A stretch of DNA of 64,000 nucleotides from Streptomyces sp. NBC_01288. Lineage in GTDB: Bacteria > Actinomycetota > Actinomycetes > Streptomycetales > Streptomycetaceae. Below, one piece after another: positions 42,226-49,814 of this stretch. Numbering within the stretch: position 1 is the stretch's first letter; every line of letters starts with the position of its first letter. The notes under the pieces were generated by a model. The model searched no databases, had not been told where the DNA came from, and was given only the letters and a program-made list of their open reading frames with translations. The stretch covers positions 10,415,001 through 10,479,000 of the forward strand of contig NZ_CP108427.1 in NCBI RefSeq assembly GCF_035982055.1, read 5' to 3'. The translations under genes and the position numbers were made by a program.

Positions 42226-44034
42226 TCAGCGCGGCGCATCGGGCAACGCGACGAGCAACTGCTTGTCCGTCACCACGGCCAGCGACAGGGTGCGGTAGCC
42301 GACCGACTCGAACAGGATGGTGATCTTGCCGTCGCCCTCGCTCATGACCTCGCCCCGGCCCCACTGGTCGTGGCTGACGCGGACACCCGGCAGGTAGGCG
42401 TGGTCGTCCGCCTCGGGGCGTGCAACGGTCTCCGCCATCCGGACAGAACCCGCCGCTGTGGTGTCCGAGCGCGCACCGGTCCGGGGCCACCAGCGTTGCC
42501 GTGCGGCCGCCCTGTCGGGCCGTCCCGCGTCCACGGACCTCCCGCGCCTCAGCCCGCTCGCAGGCTTGGCCGCAGGACTCGCGCAGTTGTCGCACGCCCC
42601 GCACGGGACGGGGACGGAGTCGCCGAAGTAGCCAAGGAGGAACCGCCGCCGGCACTCGGTCGTCTCGGCGTACCCGCGCATCATGTCGACCCGGGACCGT
42701 TCGAGCTTGAGGTGTGTGGCGTGGACGGCGAGGGCGCTCCGCACAACGGCGTCGACATCGGCGTCCGCGGAAGCGCCGTCGACTCCGACCGCGCCGATGA
42801 AGCGGCTGCCGTCCCGCCCGGTGCGGACGGCCCCGGTCTCCTCCAGCAGGTTCAGCACGGCGGACAGCGCCGTCGCGCCGAGTTCGCACTCGGCCCGGAG
42901 CCGGGTCGCGCTCACGGCGCCCGCCTCGCCGCGCAGGAATTCGGCGACGCGGCGCAGTGCGTCGGCGTCGGGAGCGCCGGTGGCGAAGAAGCGTTGCAGG
43001 CCCAGATCCTGCGGGCGGTAGGCGAGGATCGCCCTGGCCGGTGCGCCGTCGCGGCCGGCCCGGCCGATCTCCTGGTAGTAGGCGTCGAGCGAGCCGGGGA
43101 CGGACGCGTGCAGCACGAACCGTACGTTCGCCTTGTCGATGCCCATCCCGAACGCCGAGGTGGCCACGACCACGTCGAGTTCACCGGAGCTGAACCGGTC
43201 TTGGGCCAGGCGGCGTTCGGCGGCGGAGAGGCCCGCGTGGTAGCTCGCGGCGGCCAGTCCTAGGTCGCTCAACTGCTCGGCGTAGCTGTCCGCCGCCTTC
43301 CGCGTCCCCGCGTACAGGATCCCCGGCTTCTCCTCGACGGCCGTCCGCTCCAGGACGAACCGCTCCTTGGCGGCCGCGTCCTGAAAGGACGACACCTCCA
43401 GGCGGATGTTGGGACGGTCGAAGCCGGCGACTATCTCCACCGGGTCGTTCATGCCGAGACGTTCGGCGATGTCCCGCCGTACCGGGGCGGCCGCGTTCGC
43501 GGTCAGGGCGAGCACCGGCGGGTTGCCGAGCCGTTCGCGCGCGTGGCGCAGCCGCAGGTAGTCCGGCCGGAAGTCGTGCCCCCAGGACGACACGCAGTGC
43601 GCCTCGTCCACCACCAGCAGCCGGGGACGGACGGCGGCGAGCCGGTCCGTGACGTCCGGCTTGGCGAGCTGCTCAGGAGCGAGGAAGACCACGTCGACCG
43701 AGGAGGCGCTGATACGCGCCCATGCTGTCTCGTTGTCGCTCCGGCGCTGCGCGGAGTTGATGGCGGCGGTGCGCAGCACGCCGGATCCGAGCAGACTCTG
43801 CATCTGGTCCCGCTGAAGCGCGATCAGCGGCGAGACGACCACGACCGGACCGCCGAGCAGGACCGCGGGCACCTGGTAGACGGCGGACTTGCCCGCGCCC
43901 GTCGGCATGACGGCGAGTACGTCACGCCCCTTCATCACGGCCTTCATCGCGCTCAGTTGGGCCGGACGCAACTGCTGCCAGCCGAAGACCCGACGGGCGG
44001 TGCCACGCAGACGACGGGACGTGATTGCGAACAT
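42226..44034 (-). CDS. RecQ-family ATP-dependent DNA helicase
   Basis: A 602-residue superfamily 2 helicase. Motif I MPTGAGKS at 43-50, DEAH box (VDEAHCVSSWGHDFRPDYL), motif V/VI ATSAFGMGIDKANVRF and YYQEIGRAGRDG, and the RecQ zinc-binding Cys set (CRRRFLLGYFG ... CGACDNC). The C-terminal region has no HRDC domain but ends with a small beta domain (GVRVSHDQWGRGEVMSEGDG, ITILFESVGYRTLSL) seen in actinobacterial RecQ-like proteins. AAGGAG precedes ATG 44034. Acts in recombination and repair, and its neighbours are unrelated. Confidence 0.93.
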   Translation of the reverse strand: MFAITSRRLRGTARRVFGWQQLRPAQLSAMKAVMKGRDVLAVMPTGAGKSAVYQVPAVLLGGPVVVVSPLIALQRDQMQSLLGSGVLRTAAINSAQRRSDNETAWARISASSVDVVFLAPEQLAKPDVTDRLAAVRPRLLVVDEAHCVSSWGHDFRPDYLRLRHARERLGNPPVLALTANAAAPVRRDIAERLGMNDPVEIVAGFDRPNIRLEVSSFQDAAAKERFVLERTAVEEKPGILYAGTRKAADSYAEQLSDLGLAAASYHAGLSAAERRLAQDRFSSGELDVVVATSAFGMGIDKANVRFVLHASVPGSLDAYYQEIGRAGRDGAPARAILAYRPQDLGLQRFFATGAPDADALRRVAEFLRGEAGAVSATRLRAECELGATALSAVLNLLEETGAVRTGRDGSRFIGAVGVDGASADADVDAVVRSALAVHATHLKLERSRVDMMRGYAETTECRRRFLLGYFGDSVPVPCGACDNCASPAAKPASGLRRGRSVDAGRPDRAAARQRWWPRTGARSDTTAAGSVRMAETVARPEADDHAYLPGVRVSHDQWGRGEVMSEGDGKITILFESVGYRTLSLAVVTDKQLLVALPDAPR

Positions 44035-44130
44035 GGTTCTCCTTGAAAGGGGGCGTCCTACCGCCGTGTGTCTGGCGGCTACCCCGGTTCGCCGGGATAT
44101 CGCCTCGCGGTGGCGCCGTGTCTCCCAACT

Positions 44131-44146
44131 CCCTTGGGCACAAGGG
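44131..44146. terminator. Hairpin between the SnoaL gene end and recQ
   Basis: CCCTTG-GGCA-CAAGGG, 45 bp beyond the SnoaL stop in its reading direction. A compact stem-loop, probably a terminator for that operon. Confidence 0.5.
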
Positions 44147-44190
44147 GTGTCACCGATGCTCGCAGACCTCCAGGTGCCGCTGGAACGATC

Positions 44191-44550
44191 TCAGGGTTCG
44201 ATGACGAGGTGCTCGACGAGGCCGTCGCGCAGGGTGAACCGGTAGTGGAGATCGACGGTGCCGCCGGGGAAGTCGCCTTCGAGGTGGTGGGTGGCGATGT
44301 AGTGCGCCGCGTCGGTCTCCTGAGCGTGCGTCAGTTCGGTCGTGTAGGTGTACTCGGTGGCGGCACGGTTCAGCCACCGCTCGATCGCGGCGCTCCCTCG
44401 GTAGGTGTTGCCGTCGTCGATCACGGTGGCGTCGTCGGTGAACATCGTGATCGCGCTGGCGGTGTCGTGGGCGCGATGGGCCGCGAGGTAGCGGGTGATG
44501 ACCTCCGGCAGGTCGTTCGGGGCGATGGTCCGGGGCTGGGTGTCGTGCAT
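44191..44550 (-). CDS. SnoaL-like (NTF2-fold) protein
   Basis: A 119-residue single-domain protein. AHDTASAITMFTDDATVIDDG, YRGSAAIERWLNRA and a C-terminal FTLRDGLVEHLVIEP are typical of the SnoaL/NTF2-like group (cyclases, isomerases or ligand-binding folds). AGGAGCG precedes ATG 44550. Read in tandem with an SDR gene 49 bp upstream and so also under the HxlR regulator. The specific role is unknown. Confidence 0.85.
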   Translation of the reverse strand: MHDTQPRTIAPNDLPEVITRYLAAHRAHDTASAITMFTDDATVIDDGNTYRGSAAIERWLNRAATEYTYTTELTHAQETDAAHYIATHHLEGDFPGGTVDLHYRFTLRDGLVEHLVIEP

Positions 44551-44599
44551 GACGCTCCTGTCGCTGACGGTGGGTTCGGGCGGTTGGGCGACGGTGGGT

Positions 44600-45430
44600 T
44601 CAGACGGTGGGCGTGGTGCCGCCGTCGATGACATGCTCGGCGCCGACGATGGCCGAGGCACGGTCGGAGACGAGGAACGCGATGAGTTCGGCCACCTCCT
44701 CGGGCCGGTTGGGGCGACCGAGCGGGATGCCTCCCAGGGACTCCATGAGCCGGCCCAGTGCCGCGTCCTCGCTGATCCCGGCTTCGTGGGCGATCCGGGC
44801 GACGAGGTGGTCGGCGGACGAGGTCTGGATGAAGCCGGGCGAGACCGTGTTGACGCGGACGCCGTGCGGGGCGAGCTGGTTGGCCAGGCCCTTGCTGTAG
44901 GTGGACAGGGCCGCCTTGGCGGCGGCGTAGGCCAGGGTGCCGTTCCACAGCGGCAGGCGGCGCTGGATGGAGGTGACGTGCACGATCGCACCCTTGCCCG
45001 TGGCGATCATGTGCGGCACGGGCGCGCGATCCAGGCGGACGGCGGCCAGCAGGTTCGTGTTCAGCTCCGTCGCCCACTCGTCCTCGCCGAGCGAGGCGAA
45101 CCCTCCGGCCGGCGCCTGGGAGCCACCGAGGGTGTGGACCAGGATGTCCACGCCTCCCGTGCGGGCGTCCACCTCGGACGCGACATCGGCGGCGCCCTGG
45201 GCGGTGGACAGATCGGCGGGGATGAACGTCTTCGCCTCGATGTCGTCGGGGCGGCTGCGGGCGGTGACCAGCACGGTCGCCCCGGCTTCGGAGAGCCGTC
45301 GGGCGATCGCGGCTCCCGTGCCCTTGGTGCCGCCGGTGACCAGGGCGCGTCGGCCTTCGAGGGATTCGCTGATGGACAGGGTTTCGCTGGTGGATGTGGT
45401 CACGTCGAGTCCGTTCCCGGGCGCGGGCAT
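44600..45430 (-). CDS. SDR-family oxidoreductase
   Basis: A 276-residue classical SDR: cofactor motif [15 protein letters not shown], Ser in [14 protein letters not shown] active site, and C-terminal [17 protein letters not shown] 45430 (GGGAG about 9 nt upstream) and GTG 45403 are both reasonable starts. ATG 45517 would cross the operator. Divergent from HxlR, which fits a redox- or quinone/aldehyde-induced reductase. Confidence 0.88.
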   Translation of the reverse strand: MPAPGNGLDVTTSTSETLSISESLEGRRALVTGGTKGTGAAIARRLSEAGATVLVTARSRPDDIEAKTFIPADLSTAQGAADVASEVDARTGGVDILVHTLGGSQAPAGGFASLGEDEWATELNTNLLAAVRLDRAPVPHMIATGKGAIVHVTSIQRRLPLWNGTLAYAAAKAALSTYSKGLANQLAPHGVRVNTVSPGFIQTSSADHLVARIAHEAGISEDAALGRLMESLGGIPLGRPNRPEEVAELIAFLVSDRASAIVGAEHVIDGGTTPTV

Positions 45431-45452
45431 GCCGGGCGCCACTCCCGTACTA

Positions 45453-45491
45453 ACTGCTAAAATGGAAGCTACTAACTTCGACTTTAGCAGT
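45453..45491. promoter_or_regulatory. Candidate HxlR operator in the SDR/HxlR divergent promoter
   Basis: Inverted repeat ACTGCTAAA (45453-45461) / TTTAGCAGT (45483-45491), with a 21-bp spacer containing ACTAAC. The AT-rich island lies exactly between the two start codons. HxlR proteins bind such spaced AT-rich inverted repeats. Confidence 0.55.
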
Positions 45492-45510
45492 AACTGAGAG
45501 GGTGGCCACC

Positions 45511-46020
45511 GTGGCAAGTCGGATCAGGCTGGAGGACCGCGAGTGCCCGCTGTCCACGACCGTGGAACACGTCGGCGAGTGGTGGACGCTGCTGATCCTT
45601 CATGACGCCTTCGACGGCTACACCCGCTTCGACCAGTTCCAGGAGAACCTGGGCATCTCCTCCAGCATGCTCACCACACGACTGAAGACCCTGGTCGCGG
45701 ACGGTCTGCTGGAACGACGGCCGTACCAGACCAATCCGGTGCGCCACGAATACGTACTCACCGGACTCGGGCACTCCCTGCGCCCGGTGATCGTCGCCCT
45801 GGCCGCCTGGGGCAACTCCCGCCTCACGGCGGCGGAGCGCAGCATGATCCTCGTCGACGCGGAGAGCGGCGAGGAGGTCGAACCCGTGGTCGTCGATGCG
45901 AAGTCCGGCCGCCGGCTCGACGACAGTGCCGCCTATGTCTTCGCAGCGGGCCCCGCGGCCGGCGGCGCGATGCGCAGCCGGTACGCGGGGCGTCCGACTG
46001 TTCCCGGGGGAGAGGGATGA
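45511..46020 (+). CDS. HxlR-family (MarR-type) transcriptional regulator
   Basis: A 169-residue winged-helix regulator. The family signature is present: N-terminal Cys in [44 protein letters not shown], and [22 protein letters not shown] long C-terminal tail exceeds the usual 110-150 residues. GTG 45511 is chosen, with GAGAGGG 8 nt upstream; GTG 45502 overlaps that site. The conserved Cys suggests sensing of electrophiles or oxidants. Divergent from the SDR/SnoaL pair it probably represses. Confidence 0.9.
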   Translation: MASRIRLEDRECPLSTTVEHVGEWWTLLILHDAFDGYTRFDQFQENLGISSSMLTTRLKTLVADGLLERRPYQTNPVRHEYVLTGLGHSLRPVIVALAAWGNSRLTAAERSMILVDAESGEEVEPVVVDAKSGRRLDDSAAYVFAAGPAAGGAMRSRYAGRPTVPGGEG

Positions 46021-46160
46021 GACCTCGCCCGGATCGCCTCGGGCCGCTGCGCGCGGGGGCGGTGGGAGCGTCGAGGAAATCCGAGGGCCGGCGGATGTCG
46101 AGATCGCGGTGACGGCTCCGTCCCCGGGGCAGATGGCGGCGACTTCCCTGGAGGACGGTC

Positions 46161-46658
46161 ATGCGAGCGAGTGAGATCACCGAGATTCTGAACCGGCCGA
46201 TCAGCCGGGAGCTGCTGGCGCGTGACGTGCTCCGGCTGGCCTACGTGGCCAAGGACGGCACGCCCCGGAACGTCCCGATCGCGTTCACCTGGAACGGATC
46301 GGAGATCGTCATGTGTACGACGAAGAACGCCCCGAAGCTCCCGGCCCTGCGGGAGAACCCGACGGTCGCGCTGACGATCGACACCGAGGTGCATCCGCCC
46401 AGGATCCTGCTGATCCGGGGCCGGGCGGAGCTGGATGTCGTGGACGGCATCCCGGAGGAGTACCTGCGGATGAACGGCTCCTACGCGATGACGCCCGAGC
46501 AGCGGGTCGAGTGGGAGGCCGAGGTCCGCTCGCTCTACGACGGCATGGTCCGCATCGTGGTGACGCCGACCTGGGTGAAGCTGATCGACTTCGAGACGAC
46601 CCTGCCGAGCGCGGTGGAGGAGTTGGTCGAGCGGCGCGCCGAGCGCGAGAACGCCTGA
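46161..46658 (+). CDS. Pyridoxamine 5'-phosphate oxidase-like (split-barrel flavin/F420-binding) protein
   Basis: A 165-residue split-barrel protein: LAYVAKDGTPRNVPIAFTWNG, IVMCTTKNAPKLPALRENPTVALTI, ILLIRGRAELDVVDGI. This is the layout of small actinobacterial FMN/F420/heme-binding PNPOx relatives. GGAGGACGGTC precedes ATG 46161. No partner gene is obvious. It converges on an F420/NADP-type reductase gene, so an F420 link is possible but not shown. Confidence 0.82.
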   Translation: MRASEITEILNRPISRELLARDVLRLAYVAKDGTPRNVPIAFTWNGSEIVMCTTKNAPKLPALRENPTVALTIDTEVHPPRILLIRGRAELDVVDGIPEEYLRMNGSYAMTPEQRVEWEAEVRSLYDGMVRIVVTPTWVKLIDFETTLPSAVEELVERRAERENA

Positions 46659-46659
46659 C

Positions 46660-46676
46660 CGGCGCGGGCCGCGCCG
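46660..46676. terminator. Hairpin between convergent genes
   Basis: CGGCGCG-GGC-CGCGCCG lies directly behind the PNPOx-like stop and before the end of the reductase gene. Probable bidirectional terminator. Confidence 0.6.
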
Positions 46677-46686
46677 AGCACGTGGA

Positions 46687-47283
46687 TCAGCGGGCGATCG
46701 AGATCGCGAAGGGCGCGAACCCGCTGGACCGGATGACATGCGGTACGAACAGGATCGCGCCCTCGGTGGCCCGGGCCGTCTCGATCCCGCCGAGGTCCGT
46801 GATCCACTCCTGCCGCCACCCGAGGTCCACGAGAAGCCCGCGGACGACCTGCTTGGCCTCCGGGTCCGCTCCGGAGAGGAACGCGGTGGGCGGCTGGGCG
46901 AGTGAGGAGGGCTCGGTCATGACCGAGTGGAGCATCGTGTTGAGTGTCTTGACGACGAGTGTCTCGGGCAGCGCCTCCTGAAGCTGCTCCGCGAGACTCG
47001 AACCGGGGTACAGCAGGCCGGCGGGCAGCCCGTCCGGTCCGTCGACGGTGGCGTTGGAGACATCCACGAGGATCTTGCCCCGCAGCTCCGCGCGCAGTGC
47101 GGTGAGCCTTTCCAACGAGCCTGCGCCGGGGGTGGCGTTGATGACGACGCGCGCTGTTCGTACGGCGTCCGCGGCGGCGCCCGGCGCACGGGTCGCCACG
47201 GTCACCTCGTGCCCGGCCCGGGTGAGGGCGGTGGCCAGGCCGCCGCCGACGCGGCCGCCGCCAAGAACGGTGATGTCACTCAT
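46687..47283 (-). CDS. NADPH-dependent F420 reductase-type oxidoreductase
   Basis: A 198-residue single-Rossmann protein: GGGRVGGGLATALTRAGHEVTVATR at the start, VINATPGAGSLERL, ILVDVSNAT, LVVKTLNTMLHSVM. It resembles NADP:F420 oxidoreductase-like (FNO/YqkF) and dinucleotide-binding proteins. Follows the inositol-monophosphatase-like gene by 87 bp, probably in one unit controlled by the LysR gene upstream. Cofactor choice is inference. Confidence 0.85.
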   Translation of the reverse strand: MSDITVLGGGRVGGGLATALTRAGHEVTVATRAPGAAADAVRTARVVINATPGAGSLERLTALRAELRGKILVDVSNATVDGPDGLPAGLLYPGSSLAEQLQEALPETLVVKTLNTMLHSVMTEPSSLAQPPTAFLSGADPEAKQVVRGLLVDLGWRQEWITDLGGIETARATEGAILFVPHVIRSSGFAPFAISIAR

Positions 47284-47370
47284 GTCGATCCGGTCCTTCT
47301 GTTTCTCGAAAGTGATCAGTGCCCAGTGGTACGTGGGCTCAGGGGTACGTGGGCTCGGTGGTAAGCGGGT

Positions 47371-48210
47371 TCAGCGGGACAGCGTGGCGACCGCGTCGGC
47401 GTGCACGTCGGGTGCGGCGGCCAGGAAACTCTCGCTCGCCGGAGTCCAGGGGCGGCCCTCGGCGTCAGATATCCGTCCGCCGGCCTCGGTGACGAGCAGG
47501 ACCCCGGGAAGCAGGTCCGCGCGGGCTCCGGCGAACTGCCAGAAGGCGTCGATCCGGCCGGCTGCCACGTTCAGTAGGTGCAGGGTCGCGGGCACGGACG
47601 TCCGCACCACGAGGGCGTCGACGAGCATCTTGGTGATCGAGGCCCCGACGCGCCGCACGACCTTCTCGTCCTCGTCCGGCCTGGCCTGGCTCGTGGCCAC
47701 GATGCCCAGACCGAGTTCCGGCGTTCGGGACACGTGCAGTGCCCGGCCGTCGAGGTGGGCCCCGGCGCCCGCGAGCGCGGTGTACGTCTCGCCGGTCATC
47801 GGCAGGTGGACCACGGTGAGCATCGGCAGGTTGTCGCGTACGAGGGTCGCGGTCACCGCCCACTCCGGCAGGCCGTGCAGATGGTTGACGTTGCCCTCGG
47901 CCGGGTCCACCACCCACCATTCGCCGGCCGGGAGGGCGCCGCCCGCCAACTCCTCCTCCACCCAGCGGGCGTTCGGGCGCAGGGCGGTGAGGCGGGGGCG
48001 CAGGATGTCGAGGACCGCGTCGTCGTTGGCGGCGAGCGCGCCCATCAACTCTTCGAAGGTCCGGTAGGGGACCACGTCCCCGAAGCGGTCCCGCAGAGCC
48101 GCACCCGCCGTGCGTACGGCGATCTCGGTCTGCGCGAGCAGGTCGGCGTCGGAGGTGACGGCGAGGCCGGCGGCTGCGGCACCTGCGGTGTCCCGGATCG
48201 ATTCGGGCAT
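47371..48210 (-). CDS. Inositol-monophosphatase-family protein with altered metal site
   Basis: A 279-residue member of the IMPase/FBPase-like phosphatase family. VEEEL provides the first Glu pair, and WWVVDPAEGNVNHLHGLPEWA matches the WxxDPxDGTxNxxxGxP signature, but the second Asp is Glu and Thr is Asn. The C-terminal motif reads FAGARADLLPGVLLVTEAGG, where WDxAAG is usual, so that site is also changed. It may be a phosphatase with different metal handling or a repurposed binding protein. Divergent from LysR. Confidence 0.8.
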   Translation of the reverse strand: MPESIRDTAGAAAAGLAVTSDADLLAQTEIAVRTAGAALRDRFGDVVPYRTFEELMGALAANDDAVLDILRPRLTALRPNARWVEEELAGGALPAGEWWVVDPAEGNVNHLHGLPEWAVTATLVRDNLPMLTVVHLPMTGETYTALAGAGAHLDGRALHVSRTPELGLGIVATSQARPDEDEKVVRRVGASITKMLVDALVVRTSVPATLHLLNVAAGRIDAFWQFAGARADLLPGVLLVTEAGGRISDAEGRPWTPASESFLAAAPDVHADAVATLSR

Positions 48211-48344
48211 GGCGGTACTCCTGTCTGAGCAGGGGGATTGAGGTCGACCGGGCGAGAACCTGGTTCGTCCGCGCCCGCAGTTCGAAGGTAGGAGAGGCCG
48301 TCATTAACAGCAAGTGCATGTAAGGCACGGCTAGGATGACTCCC

Positions 48345-49268
48345 ATGCAACTGGATCTGAATCTGCTCGCCGCGCTCGATGCCCTGTTGGAGGAAGGCAG
48401 CGTGGCCGGCGCCGCCGACCGCCTGCATGTCACCGCCCCCGCGATGAGCCGCAGCCTCGGCCGGATCCGGCGTACGACGGGGGATCAGATCCTGGTGCGC
48501 ACCGGACGCACGATGACCCCGACGCCGTACGCGATCGCCGTGCGGGAACAGGTGCACGACCTGCTCCAGCAGGTCCGGGGCGTGCTGGCGCCGAGCCGTG
48601 AACTCGACCTCGCGACCCTCGAACGCACCTTCACGCTCCGCTGGCACGACGCGCTCGTCGCCCTCGGCGGGCCCGCGCTTCTGGCCGCCGTGCGCGAGCA
48701 GGCACCGGGCGTGCGGCTGCGCTTCATCGCGGAATCGAGCATCGACACACCGGAGTTGCGTCGCGGTGAGGTCGACCTGGCCGCGAACGCCGACCGCCCG
48801 ACCGCACCCGAGATCCACGCCGACCGGGTGGCCGAGACCGAGCAGGTCGTCGTCGTACGGCGGGGGCACCCGCTCACCCGCGTCAAGACCGTCACCCCCG
48901 CGCGGTACGCGGCGGCCGAGCACATCAGCGTCTCGCGGCGCGGCAGGCTCGGAAACATCCTCGACGACACTCTCGCGCGCCTCGAACTCACGCGACGTGT
49001 GGTGGTCACCGCGCCCACGGAAAGCGCCGCGTTCGAGTTCGCGCGGGGCTCCGATCTCGTCGTCACCGCTCCCGGGTCCACGGCGCGTTCGGCTGCCGCG
49101 GACCTCGGCATGGTCCTGCTCCCGCTCCCGCTCGACCTTCCACCGGCCCCGGTGTACCTGTCATGGCACCAGCGCTACGACACCGACCCCGCACACATCT
49201 GGCTACGAGACCTGGCACGGACCGCGCTGACCGGTGCGATGAGCGGAGAGGGGCGGACGGTGCGGTGA
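48345..49268 (+). CDS. LysR-family transcriptional regulator
   Basis: A 307-residue regulator. HTH LLAALDALLEEGSVAGAADRLHVTAPAMSRSLGRIR is canonical, with a type 2 periplasmic-binding sensor behind it (HDALVALGGPALLAAVREQ, RRGEVDLAANAD, VVVVRRGHPL). ATG 48345 is chosen over 48336, whose upstream AGG is too close. Divergent from the IMPase-like/reductase operon, with an AT-rich stretch (CATTAACAGCAAGTGCATGT) in the gap that could hold its binding site. Confidence 0.92.
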   Translation: MQLDLNLLAALDALLEEGSVAGAADRLHVTAPAMSRSLGRIRRTTGDQILVRTGRTMTPTPYAIAVREQVHDLLQQVRGVLAPSRELDLATLERTFTLRWHDALVALGGPALLAAVREQAPGVRLRFIAESSIDTPELRRGEVDLAANADRPTAPEIHADRVAETEQVVVVRRGHPLTRVKTVTPARYAAAEHISVSRRGRLGNILDDTLARLELTRRVVVTAPTESAAFEFARGSDLVVTAPGSTARSAAADLGMVLLPLPLDLPPAPVYLSWHQRYDTDPAHIWLRDLARTALTGAMSGEGRTVR

Positions 49269-49814
49269 CGCCCCGCGTCTTCACCTGTCGGGAACTGCCC
49301 TCGATCACGGCCAGACGGTGGCCGGCCAGGTGCCTGCGGCCGTAGTGGCGATGCCGGTCCTGACGCGGGCGCCGTTCGACGAAACCGCCCTGACCGTGCG
49401 GGAGTTGCGTACCGATCCGGTGGGCGTGGTCCTGCGTGCCGATGATCCGCCGCCCAGCGGCGGCCGACTGGGGCCGGCCGACCCGGCGTGGCAGTCGTAC
49501 TGGAGTGGCGCCCAGCCGGGTGGTCGCGGTGTGGAGCGAGGCCGGCACCAGCCTGTTGATCCGTTCGTTCATCGGGATCGTGACAGCCGCGTACCGCCAC
49601 TGAGTACCCGGTGTACGACGCCGTCCACCCCGGGTGCCTTTGCCGGGAGCATGACGCGGTCAGAGCGGACATGACCCGCGAACAGAACGGAAACTCTTGG
49701 CCAACCAGAGGTGAATGATTTACGGCCATCCGGTGTACAACCCTTCACCCCTTCCCCGTGTCGAACTGGCGTGCAACGGCGTCGCCGTCGCGGGAGGTCC
49801 TGTGGGGGGATTCC
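49269..49814. other. Gene-poor region, possible decayed fragments
   Basis: About 546 bp. On the minus strand near 49480-49595 the translation AAVTIPMNERINRLVPASLHT reads like a fragment of a small membrane protein, but the frame is not sustained by recognisable sequence. On the plus strand near 49318-49460 MPVLTRAPFDETALTVREL looks protein-like but then degrades. Neither can be called a gene. The promoter of the transferase gene must lie in the last 120 bp. Confidence 0.4.
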
